A stretch of DNA of 64,000 nt, taken from the NCBI GenBank assembly GCA_029204225.1, contig CM055104.1:22764189-22828188 (forward strand). Direction: 5' to 3'. Shown here piece after piece: positions 40,909 through 50,934 of the stretch (its first letter is position 1; each line of letters begins with the position of its first letter). Made by a program: the position numbers and the translations under genes. The notes under the pieces are model-generated. The model made no database searches and was not told the DNA's origin. It saw only the letters and a program-made list of their open reading frames with translations. Origin of the DNA: Diphasiastrum complanatum (taxonomy: Eukaryota; Streptophyta; Lycopodiopsida; Lycopodiales; Lycopodiaceae).

Positions 40909-43422
40909 CTACAATGCTAAACAACTGGTGCCTGCTGAAGTAAACTATACAACAACCGAATGTGAAGCACTGGCTATGGTCTACGTCGTGTACAACAATT
41001 GCGACAATATTTGCTAGGCCAAACCTTTGCTTTTTACACAGACTATCAAGCCCTGTTACGTATTGTAAATAATGTTGGATTTATCTCTTCTACTCTCCTA
41101 AATCCCATATTAATCTAGTTCCATTCATTGCTGCATATTTACTTGCATTAAGTGAAGATGGCCGACATATCGGAGTTGGACGAACTATCGGGTAGACCCA
41201 ACCTGGACGACATATTGGGGAAGCCTGACTTATCGACCTCCTCATGCTCATCCTCTAAACTGCGTTTTTTACTTGACAATGACAACAACCACGATCTTCT
41301 CCCAGATGACACAACAACTCCACGCCATCTGTTGTACACTCATCTGCACATAGATCAGTTAACAAGTATGCAAGAATCAATAATCAAGAACACAGATTAT
41401 TGAATCCATAGAGACAGACATTGTAAATGTTTTCATGCATCGATTCTTTTTTTTCAGATGGATCGTCAGTCTGAGCTTATAGCGTTTATAGATGGTAGTT
41501 AGCTTTTTGAGCACGTAGTTTCATCCGCTATTGTCTTGTGCCCACCTGCATCACTGACTGGTATTTCGTTACAATTGATCTGAATAAAGTGCTTTATGGT
41601 TCTGTGTTCAGGGTCTGTTAGTATTTACAATGCTTTCTGCTCTCTGTTTGACTTTTTGATTGCTTTGTCTGATTGTCTGCTCTTTCTTCCGCTATCACCG
41701 CGCATCTAGCTCTAAACTTAGTTTTATCATTGTGTTCGCCTATTTAGTTATCAGTAGTGAATGCACCGAGGGAATTTACTAGACTCGGCCTTTGGGCAGT
41801 AGTAGGATCATTCTGATCCGATTAGTCTGACATGAGTCCGCGTCTTTTTTGTCGGATCACTTCTCACTATTCCCCAGCAAATAGGTCTTGTAAAATTGGA
41901 CAAATAGCTCGATGGCTGTTAATCCTTGAGGAATTTACCTTTAGGTTGTCGTAAGGAAAGACACACAACACTTTATGGCCGACCACCTTTCCCTACTTCC
42001 AAACGTTGAAAAAGCCAACAGTGCACCAGTCAATGATGATCTACCTGATGCATGTCTTTTTCAAATTGACGCTACACCACTTTGGGCTAAGAAAATAACT
42101 CAGTTCCTTACAACTGGCAGACTAAAAGAAGGGATTAATCAAGTAGCCAAAAGAATTTTTTTAATAAAAGTGGCACCCTTCCAACTTATAGCCAAACAAT
42201 TATATAAAAGAGGTGTTGACGATATTATTCACCCATGCGCTTATGAGTCTGAGATACATCCTATTATATCTTAGGCACATGAAGACATTGGTGGCGGTCA
42301 CTTCTCTGCAGAAGCAACTGCCAAGATCATTCTCCGATCAGGATTATGGTGGCCATCCTTGTTTAAAGATACATTTGCTATTATAAAAAGTTGCGATGTT
42401 TGCCAACAAGCCAAAAAGACAGCTAAGGCTGACTTCACACTGCTTACTCCAATTATAGAAGGCGAAGCCTTTTATAAATGGGGTATAGACTTTGTTGGGC
42501 CCATCAGCCTAGCCGCTCGAAATACTCAATCTTGTTATATCCTTATTGCCACTGATTATACTACTAAATGGGTTGAGGCTCGAGCAACCCGGTACGACCG
42601 AAGACCGTTGCACGTTTTCTTTATGAAATCATCATTATGCGTTTTGGCTGTCCTATCGAGCTTGTTAGTGATAGAGGATCACACTTCTTAAATGAAGTGG
42701 TTGATAATCTTTTATGCCATTACCTTGTTGTACATTGAAAAAGTATCTCGTACTACCCTCGGTGTAATGGCCAGGCAGAATCAACTAACAAGACTATCTG
42801 TAAGATTCTGACGAAGATAGTTGGGACAAGCAGATCAGATTGGGAAACCAAGCTGTTCTCAGCTATCTGGGCATATCGTACAACTCCAAAGAAAGTCACT
42901 AGATGGATCACACCATTCCATCTCGTTTATAGTCAAGGCAGTAATGCTTGTTGAATTCTTAGTGCCTGCAAAACGATCGAGAGATGAAGCTATCAACTGG
43001 CCAATAATTCCAGGGATTTTAGATAGCTCAACGGTCGACGACTTGAGTTTGTAGCTACTAGAGTTTGGCCACAAATACAAGTCTAGTGTTGACGTATGCA
43101 TTCGAGAGAGTGATGATTATTGCTGATCCTTGGCATTTTTTATGAATCAGGACTACTTTTGGGATCGTGGCTTGAATCCTATCAGAATCAACCCAAACGT
43201 GGCCTTGTAGTCAGAAGAAGACCACCATACGATGGCCCAACTCTACTATAGAGGAGCATTCTTGTCTTCACAGTATGTCCTCATGATTGAATTCTGGCAA
43301 GAATTTGGGTTCATACAAAAAGTGCGAGAATAGCTGGGGCCGTTACAACTTGGAAAGAAATTATGTTTGTCAGATATTTGAAGCCTTGGAAAAAGAGATG
43401 AATGCAAAGAAGATGACAATGA
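40900..43422 (+). pseudogene. Tat-like Gypsy remnant: RNase H and integrase
   Basis: RNase H is readable as QLVPAEVNYTTTECEALAM (40911 on) and breaks at about 41070. The reading resumes at about 41938 with VVRKDTQHFMADHLSLLPN, the RNase H end. Integrase follows: AHEDIGGGHFS and SCDVCQQAKKT form the HHCC finger, and WGIDFVGPI, VSDRGSHFLNE and NGQAESTNK carry the D, D and E of the catalytic core. Later text reads PFHLVYSQGSNA. Stops and shifts are many. The lineage matches the element at 53.9-60.2 kb (CDVCQ, DRGSHF, KIVGTSRSDW). A Copia element splits its 3' end at 43423. Confidence 0.85.
41075..41937. other. Insertion of unknown origin inside Gypsy RNase H
   Basis: About 860 bp separate the two halves of RNase H. 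It contains an 83-codon acidic frame (41152-41403: MADISELDELSGRPNLDD, Ser and Asp rich) unlike retroelement protein. A polypyrimidine tract plus CAG at about 41448-41457 comes next, then a short open stretch MDRQSELIAFIDG before GTAGTT. That looks like two exons and an intron of a captured plant gene. I do not recognise the protein. Confidence 0.4.
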
Positions 43423-44958
43423 TGTTAAAATTACAAAACAATCCATATTGACTTCTCGGCTTGCTACAAATGTTGTACCATGCAAGTATGTAGCTCATAA
43501 ATGCAAAATGCCAAGTTTGGCCTACATAGAACTCGAGCTACATGGTTATGTAATGTCTAGATTGAAGAATACAACTTGCATATAGTTTGTAGACATAGAA
43601 TTAGCAAAGTCACGCTTGTAGAAACTCGTGGCAATTCACATGCATTAATTGTAAGTGAGCCATAGTGACATGCAAGGCATGCACAAAGTGTAATGGACAC
43701 ATGCATGATCATTTGTACTTTGTTAGTTAGAACTAGCACACTTGTAAAAAGTTGGTAGAATTTCATGCATGGCAAGTGACAAATGTCACATAGACTCTAG
43801 ATGTCACTTTAGATGTCATTTTGTAATGAATGGATGTGGTTCTACCTCGAGCTACCTCAAACTCCATAAATATGTGTAGCTCTCCTCACAATCAATTATG
43901 AAGAACCAAAGTTTTGTAGCTACCTCATGCCATTTTGGATCTAAACTATTTTGCTTGTTATCTCTCTATCTTTCTCTCTCTCTGAAGCTAATGCTTATAC
44001 ACTGATATCTTGTATAGTTTTGCTAATTATAGATTCATTGCTATCATATTCAGTTGCTTAGCATGCTAGATTGTAGTTAAGCCATTTCTTCTGAACTAGA
44101 TCTTGCTAATCAATCTAGAATCAGGTTATTGTGCTAATCTCAAAGCTTAATTAGATCCATCATACTTATGGACATTCCCCACATGTGTGAAATCTGGAAA
44201 TTTTGTCATGGTATCAGAGCCAAATTAAGCTTTGCATGCTAGCATCTCTGATTGTACAAGAAATTGAGAGCTAAATCAAGCAAAAAAAGTAGTTTTGCAA
44301 TTTTTCTCACCTTTCTTTGAAGTGTATTTGGATCAAATCGGATTGGAATTAAATTTTCAGACCTGAAATGTGGTAGTACAGAATTCTGGAATTTCGCACG
44401 TGTGAAAATCAGAGATTTTTAGTCCCTTTGTTCTCCTTGCTTATAGATCCAAAGATAGCAGTGTTATAGCTTGATGGAACATAGAAATTGAAACCAAATC
44501 AATTTGATGTGTCTAGCAAGAGTTATAAGTTCTTAAAGAGGATAGGGATAGGTCCAAAATCTGAGTGACAACATTTTGATTTGATTCAATCTTGCTTTGT
44601 TCTGAATCCATTGTTTTGAGCATCCTACACAAGAAACTGAAGATCAAGACTGAGTTTGAAGTAATGAACACCTTTTGAGCCTTCTGAGAGTCAATTGTGT
44701 TTTCTTTTGAAGCATTTCACACGTGCCAAAAGTAGGATTCAAACTAGCCAAAGTGTCTCAATCCACTTTGTGTGTCTGATCTAGATAACTTGTCTTGTGG
44801 AATATTTGAGAGTCATCTCAAATGCAGTTGCAAGTGTTTCACATAAGAAGGTAGTACATCCTTGAAAAGACCTATAGTGAAAGAGAGCAGCAACTTTAAG
44901 TCTAATTGAAACAAGCTCAAACATATCTCAGTCCAATAACTAAGAAGTCTTCATTAAA

Positions 44959-45785
44959 ATGGCATCTCAAGGAGGATATCTTCTAGAAGCCAATGAAAGA
45001 CTAAACACTTCTAATTACTCAATCTGGAAGTTCAGAATGGAGTCTATTTTGATACTCCAAGATGTTATGGATATTGTGCTTGGTGTTGAGGAGGAGCCTC
45101 AAGCACAAGCTGAAATTCTTAAGTATAAGAAAAGAGCTAGAATGGCTCTACATTTTCTTAAGATGAATGTATCTATTAAAATTCTAAGAGAGATAGGATC
45201 TTGCACTACAGCACTAAAGTCCATCTATGAGGCAAAGAATACTTCTATAATACTCACTCTTAGGAATCAGATTCTCCAAAGTTTCCAAAGAAGTGAAGAT
45301 AGTACATCTAACTATGTTCAAAGAGTTAAAGATTTACATAGAGAGCTTTCCTATGTTGGTGTTACTATTAACCAAGACGAGCTAGTTCAAGTCATACTGA
45401 ATGGCCTGAGAGATGACTATGATAATTTTGTTCAGTCTTTTGCTATTAAGGAGGAGTTGCCTAATCTAGAAACTCTCCAAGGAATTCTTATTTATGAAGA
45501 ATCTAGACAAAGCTATAAACTCTCCAGGATGAACAAACTCGAGCATGGTAGAAGTGACAAAGCCCTCTCTTTCAAAGACAAGCATAAAGGAAGGAGTAAG
45601 AACTAGTTCTCTCAAGCATCCAACAAAGACAAAGCCAAAGATTGAGACAAAGATGGTGAGGAGGATGATACATCTCATCCTTCTAACTCAAAGACCAAGA
45701 AGAAGAAATTGAATTGTTTCTTTTGTGGCAAGAAGGGGCACTATGCCTCTAATTGCTTTAAGAAGAAAAACCAACTCAAAGCAAG
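44959..45785 (+). pseudogene. Copia gag with zinc knuckle
   Basis: The 215-residue frame 44959-45606 begins MASQGGYLLEANERLNTSNY, reads YSIWKFRMESIL near residue 20 and VQRVKDLHRELSYVG near residue 119. This is the UBN2/Retrotran-gag pattern of Copia elements. A stop at 45604 (TAG in KN.FSQ) cuts it. Downstream in frame at 45711-45770 is CFFCGKKGHYASNCFKKK, an intact CCHC knuckle. A further stop separates them. Coding otherwise looks well preserved. Confidence 0.9.
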
Positions 45786-45789
45786 CTAA

Positions 45790-46625
45790 TCTCTCCAAAG
45801 AGATTGAAGAAGATTCTATTGAAAAAGTATGCTCTTTCAATGTTAAAGAAGTTCAATAATTGTAAGAGTATAGAAACACCTATGGAGCAAAATGTAAAGG
45901 ACTCTAACAAAGGTGATGAAAGATCCTTCGTGGACATCACACTTTTTAGAAGTCTTATAGGATTCTTAATTTGGCTCACAATAACAAGACCTGACAGAAG
46001 CTTTAGTGTTCACAAGTTGAGCCAGGCTATGCAAAATCCTACTATCTATCATTGGAAAATGGCCAAGAGAGTGCTTACATATATATCTTCAACTTTTGAT
46101 TTTGGTTTATTGTATAAAAGTGAGGATCTTTCTATTATTGGTTATTCTGAATCGGATTTTGCATGTGATAGACTAGCATATAAAAAATCTGCAAGTGCTT
46201 ATGTCATACATCTTGGAGGAAACTTGATATCTTGGCTTTCCAAAAAGCAAGATACTGTATCACTCTCATCATGTGAAGTTGAGTACAAGGCACTCACTAC
46301 AACAACAAAGGAAGTGCTTTGGATCAAGAGGTTACTAGTGGAACTAAAGATAATCTTGGAAGAGGATCTACCTATGAGCATGTGTGACAACATTTCAGCC
46401 CAAGCCCTTGCCAACAACCCGATATTCCATGCAAGGAGCAAGCATATCGAAGTTGCACAACACTTTGTGAGAGAGAAGCTCATTGGAGGGAAAATCAATT
46501 TGGAGCACATCGACACATCATCTTGTATTGATGATATGCTCACCAAACCTTTGAGCAAAAGTTTCTTCATCAAGCATAGAGCCAATCTTGGAGTTATACC
46601 AAGATCCATGTTCAAATCAATATAG
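45790..46625 (+). CDS. Copia RT end plus RNase H, open frame
   Basis: The 273-residue frame 45804-46625 opens within RT (KKYALSMLKKFNNCKSIETP). It continues YKSEDLSIIGYSESDFACD, WLSKKQDTVSLSSCEVEYKA (RNase H core, D and E visible) and the ending HARSKHIEVAQHFVREKL, then DDMLTKPLSKSFFIKHR. It has no stops over its whole length. Protease, integrase and the catalytic YVDD half of RT are absent, so it cannot drive transposition. It joins the gag region near 45785-45805, the deletion junction. Confidence 0.88.
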
Positions 46626-47396
46626 ATTATTTTTAGGAGGAGTGTTAAAATTGAAAAAACAATCCATATTGATTTCTTGGCTTGCTACAAATGTTGTACC
46701 ATGCAAGTATGTAGCTCATAAATGCAAAATGCCAAGTTTGGCCTACATAGAACTCGAGCTACATGGTTATGTAATGTCTAGATTGAAGAATACAACTTGC
46801 ATATAGTTTGTAGACATAGAATTAGCAAAGTCATGCTTGTAGAAACTCGTGGCAATTCACATGCATTAATTGTAAGTGATCCATAGTGACATGCAAGGCA
46901 TGCACAAAGTGTAATGGACACATGCATGATCATTTGTACTTTGTTAGTTAGAACTAGCACACTTGTAAAAAGTTGGTAGAATCTCATGCGTGGCAAGTGA
47001 CAAATGTCACAGAGACTCTAGATGTCATTTTGTAATGAATGGATGTGGTTCTACCTCGAGCTACCTCAAACTCCATAAATATGTGTAGCTCTCCTCACAA
47101 TCAATTATGAAGAACCAAAGTTTTGTAGCTACCTCATGCCATTTTGGATCTAAACTATTTTGCTTGTTATCTCTCTATCTTTCTCTCTCTAACTCGTGTT
47201 GAAGCTAATGCTTATACACTGATATCTTGTACAGTTTTGTTAATTATAGATTCATTGCTATCATATTCAGTTGCTTAGCATGCTAGATTGTGGTTAAGCC
47301 ATTTCTTTTGAAGTAGATCTTGCTACCACAAAGCTTAATTAGATCTATCTTACTTGTGGACATTCCCCACACATGTGAAATTTAGAAATTTTGTCA

Positions 47397-47860
47397 AATG
47401 AGACGACAAGGAGGGCAGGACACAAAAGAGGTGCTCAAGCATGCAGGTTTATGAAGCTGCTAAAAGCTCTCCAATTTGCGGCAATAGAACATTTTGGCTA
47501 AAATTGCGGCAATTTGCGGAAACCTTTTTTGTGGCAAAGATCAGCATCAATAAACATTTGGTTTTACACAAGTGAAAGAGGACCTACGGTTTTCCAAGTG
47601 CCAATCAAAGATGCGAATGCAAAAGCAATATCATTTGACATGTGTTGCAGTGGGTCCTGCAACATATTAGGGGAGGATGATGTTGGCTGATTTCTGATGA
47701 ATCCCCGAGATACGAGATCAAAGCTATTTCAAGAGCACCTCTCACCTTCGGCCGAGGAGGTCTTTGAGGAAGAAGAGAAGGACGAGAATGAGAGCCGAGA
47801 AATGCTAGCTAGAATGACAATTCAAAATTATGTGAGCCTCATGCTGAATCCCAAGTGATG
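47397..47860 (+). pseudogene. 3' coding tail of the Tat-like Gypsy
   Basis: Reading resumes after the Copia element. An acidic stretch EEVFEEEEKDENESREMLAR is seen near 47757-47816, ending MLNPK-stop at about 47860. It lies between integrase and the probable 3' LTR. Confidence 0.5.
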
Positions 47861-47869
47861 GAATGACCA

Positions 47870-48447
47870 TGTAGGAGCTAGTATTTGTAGGCATTTGTAA
47901 TAAATCCAAGTAGACTCCTCTTAATCAAATTACAGTGAGCCACCTTTTGATGGTGACCTCTAGTGGAGAGCCTAATTCCACATGTAATTTGTAAACTGTG
48001 GAATTGCCACTTAGGCTCCACATGGGCAGTCCTCTTGGTTATTTAAGAGGTCCCTCTCTTGTGAGGGAGCTTTTACATGTAATTGTCTTTCCTCTTGTTA
48101 TTGAATAGAAGATCCTCCATGAGTATTGGCAATTCTTGAGCTCCTTGATCATATTGGTTTCTTGTGTGATGCTTCTATAATCTTGCACTTCCATTCTCTA
48201 TGTGTGGATGTGGATTAGATTAGTTTCTTGCTTTCTTCTTTATGTATTGTGGATTAGAGTGAATTAGCTTTCTTGCATTGTGAAATAGTGTAGAATCAAC
48301 ATTCAAGTAAGAGGTCCCCTCTCTTGTGAGGGAGCTTTTACATGTAATTGTCTTTCCTCTTGCTATTGACTAAAAGATCCTCCATGAGTATTGGCAATTC
48401 TTGAGCTCCTTGATCATATTGGTCTTGTGTGATGCTTCTATGATCTT
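47870..48447 (+). repeat. Probable Gypsy 3' LTR with internal tandem duplication
   Basis: A promoter-like TTATTTAAGAGGTCCCTCTC at 48040 starts a block (48040-48306). It is repeated from 48311 (AAGAGGTCCCCTCTCTTGTG) to 48447 and, after a nested insertion, from 50093 to about 50215. The sequence then runs into repeat R2. I read this as a 3' LTR (U3, TATA region, R/U5) of the element that starts at 40.5 kb. Exact ends are unknown. Confidence 0.5.
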
Positions 48448-50097
48448 TATAAAGACCTCCACTGAGGATCACTAGCCAAGCAAGCCATAACAAAGCAACA
48501 TAGGGGAATCAGATGGTGGACAAATCAACCCAAGCAAACCTAGATCAAACAGATCTAGCCCCCAAGCTATGGATCAATCTCAAAGAGGAATGAGACACCA
48601 GACCAGCAACATACGGCTACTAGTCTCACAATCAAGAATACACTAGTGAGAGCCCAATAGGTATACTTATACCCTCCAAGGCCCATGCACCACTACTAGT
48701 CACTGTGACACCTCATTGGACACCTCCGCAGCCTATTTGGGCCATGTCATCTAGTTTTCCAATGACTCACTGATGGACCAATCCACCATCATGAGTTTAG
48801 GCCTACAACCATTAATTATGACCTTATGCACATAAGGGTCCCAATTCCCTTATAGACACAATTAACTTACATGTTGTTGGTCTGCTGATGCCTAGTGGAC
48901 ATGCTACCCGAGACCTGTCGTGGGCATGGCATTCTTTCACCTTATTCAAATTTTGTCCTCAGAACTTCAAACTAGGGAAGTTCCTCCTTAGGCTCCCTTC
49001 CTGCGCCTAGAATCGTTTGTACGTCCCTTCCATCGAACCAGATGCTTGGTAGCTATATGATTTCTTAATCGTTTAGTTCTTGAATCCAAAATCTTTTAGG
49101 GCAATTGATCTCCAACAGGATGATTCATCCAACAGGTCCAATTGGTCTCCAGAACCAAGATGCTCAGCTTCACATAACCTCTTCTTGAGTCGGCTTACAT
49201 GAAAAACTGTGTGCACTTAAGTTCCCTCCGGGAGATCCAACTGGTAAGCTAAGGAACCAATCTTTTTCAAGATCTGATACGGTCCTCTATATCTAGGAGA
49301 CAATTTGTAATTCTCGTCGGTATGCATTACACTAGAATTTTTCAAAATTCTCAAATATACGCACTCTCCCACTTGAAAGTCTCGAGGCGATATTTTCAGA
49401 TTATCCTGGGCACACTGGACATTTTCACATGCTATTTATAGCATTTTCTGCATATCGTGTAGGACACCCGCTACCTTCTAAAACATGATCATTTGAGTCT
49501 CTACCGCAATGGGTGATCTAGGCTCAAGAAACTATATATAAACATGAATGGGCTATCACTGGTAGCCAAATGCTTACTACAACTCAATCTCTATCAAGGA
49601 TAATTTCTTCTTCGAGGAGATTACTATCAAAATATAAACGTAAATGACATCTGAGGATCACTAGCCAAGCAAGCCATAACAAAGCAACACATGGGAATGA
49701 GATGGTGGAAAAACCAACCTAACCAAACCTAGATCAAACGGATCTAGCCCCCAAGCTATGGATCAATCTCAAAGAGGAATGAGGCACACACTAGCAGCAT
49801 ACGGCTACTAGTCTCACAATCAAGGATACACTAGTGAGAGCCCAATAGGTATACTTATACCCTCCAAGGCCCATGCACCACCAGTAGTGCACAGTGACAC
49901 CTAAATAGACACCTTTGCAGCCTATTTGGGACACGTCATCCAGTTTCCCAATGACTCACTGATAGACCCATACCAATCCACCATCATGAGTTTAGGCCTA
50001 CAACCATTAAATATGACCTTATTTAACTTACGGGTTGTTGGTCTACTGATCCCTAGCGGACATGCTCCCCAAGACCAGTCGTGGGCATGACAATCTT
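48443..50097 (-). mobile_element. Minus-strand Gypsy deletion derivative with ATCTT target duplication
   Basis: Two direct repeats, about 48448-48931 and 49641-50092 (452-484 bp), share GATCACTAGCCAAGCAAGCC and end TGGGCATGRCA. They are flanked by ATCTT at 48443-48447 and 50093-50097. Joining the flanks restores the host block seen uninterrupted at about 48165-48190. The 0.7 kb between the LTRs reads on the minus strand as an integrase C-terminus (NYKLSPRYRGPYQILKKIG, YQLDLPEG, VFHVSRLKKRL). All else is deleted. Confidence 0.85.
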
Positions 50098-50212
50098 GCA
50101 CTTCCATTCTTTATGTGTGGATGTGGATTAGATTAGTTTTTTGCTTTCTTCTTTATGCATTGTGGATTAGAGTGGATTAGCTTTCTTGCATTGTGGAATA
50201 GTGTAAATTAAA

Positions 50213-50598
50213 TCAGCATTTAAGTAAATTAAATAGGTTGAAATTGTGGCATAGATCTTGCAAATTCTCTTACATTTCAGTTCTTGATGTTCTTGGACTG
50301 TCCAAGGATCAAGAAATGAGTGTTTCTTGATCCTTGAACATTCATAATGTTGTCTTTTATCTTTCTTGTTTCTTGTTCTTGAATTGTGGTTGCTTGTAAA
50401 TTAATTGCAGTTTCCAAGATCTGTTTCGGGTCATTTTTATAGCAAGTAGAAGTAGGCATACTATTAGATACACAACCGAGCTACACTCTGATCCTTGTTG
50501 AGCATCATGACTTGCATTGTCAATTGATGTAAGTACAGTTCAGGAGAGAACGAGTTCTCATGAATCCACTGACAGGCTGGATAAAGTTTACAATGCTA
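50213..50598 (+). repeat. Direct repeat R2, right copy
   Basis: It matches 40535-40908, including TCAAGAAATGAGTGTTTCTTGATCC (a palindromic word) and CACAACCGAGCTACACT. It ends ACAATGCTAA directly against a chromovirus LTR at 50600. Confidence 0.75.
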
Positions 50599-50599
50599 A

Positions 50600-50934
50600 T
50601 GTTACTGCTTGGCTGAATGTAACCAAGACTTTGATTCCCAAGAATGATCTATAAGAGTCTGGTAACAAATAGTAATCAAGGTTGAGGCCCAAGGTCTAGG
50701 AAAATGACCAATACCCATGGTAAGGTCTTCCTAACACCTCACTAGTTTCCATACCTCCATCCAAGGCATAAACACCTACATGCACTTATCCATGGACACA
50801 AGTACCTTAATCCAAAGGCACCCACCCTTAATCCAAGGGTATCCCTTATCCAAGGGTGACTCTCCATTTAGCTCCCAAGACACTAAATGGGCACATAGGG
50901 GTTAAAGTACTACTAGTTACATAGGTATGTAACA
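50600..50934 (-). repeat. 3' LTR of the minus-strand chromovirus
   Basis: 335 bp bounded by TGTTAC and GTAACA. On the minus strand it is preceded by a polypurine tract (complement of TTCCTTCCCCCTTAAC at 50935-50950), which in turn follows the chromodomain region. Confidence 0.75.

Larger units (their letters stand above)
43418..47401 (+). mobile_element. Internally deleted Copia element with perfect target duplication
   Basis: LTRs are 43423-44208 (786 bp) and 46643-47396 (754 bp), both TGTTAAAATT...TTTTGTCA. They are bounded by AATGA at 43418-43422 and 47397-47401. The PBS TGGTATCAGAGCC (44209-44221) is the initiator tRNA-Met type, and a polypurine tract (TTAGGAGGAG) ends at 46642. The interior keeps gag and the end of RT plus RNase H only. 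LTRs are alike apart from small indels, so insertion is relatively recent. It sits in the 3' coding part of a Gypsy element, whose reading resumes at 47397. Confidence 0.93.
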
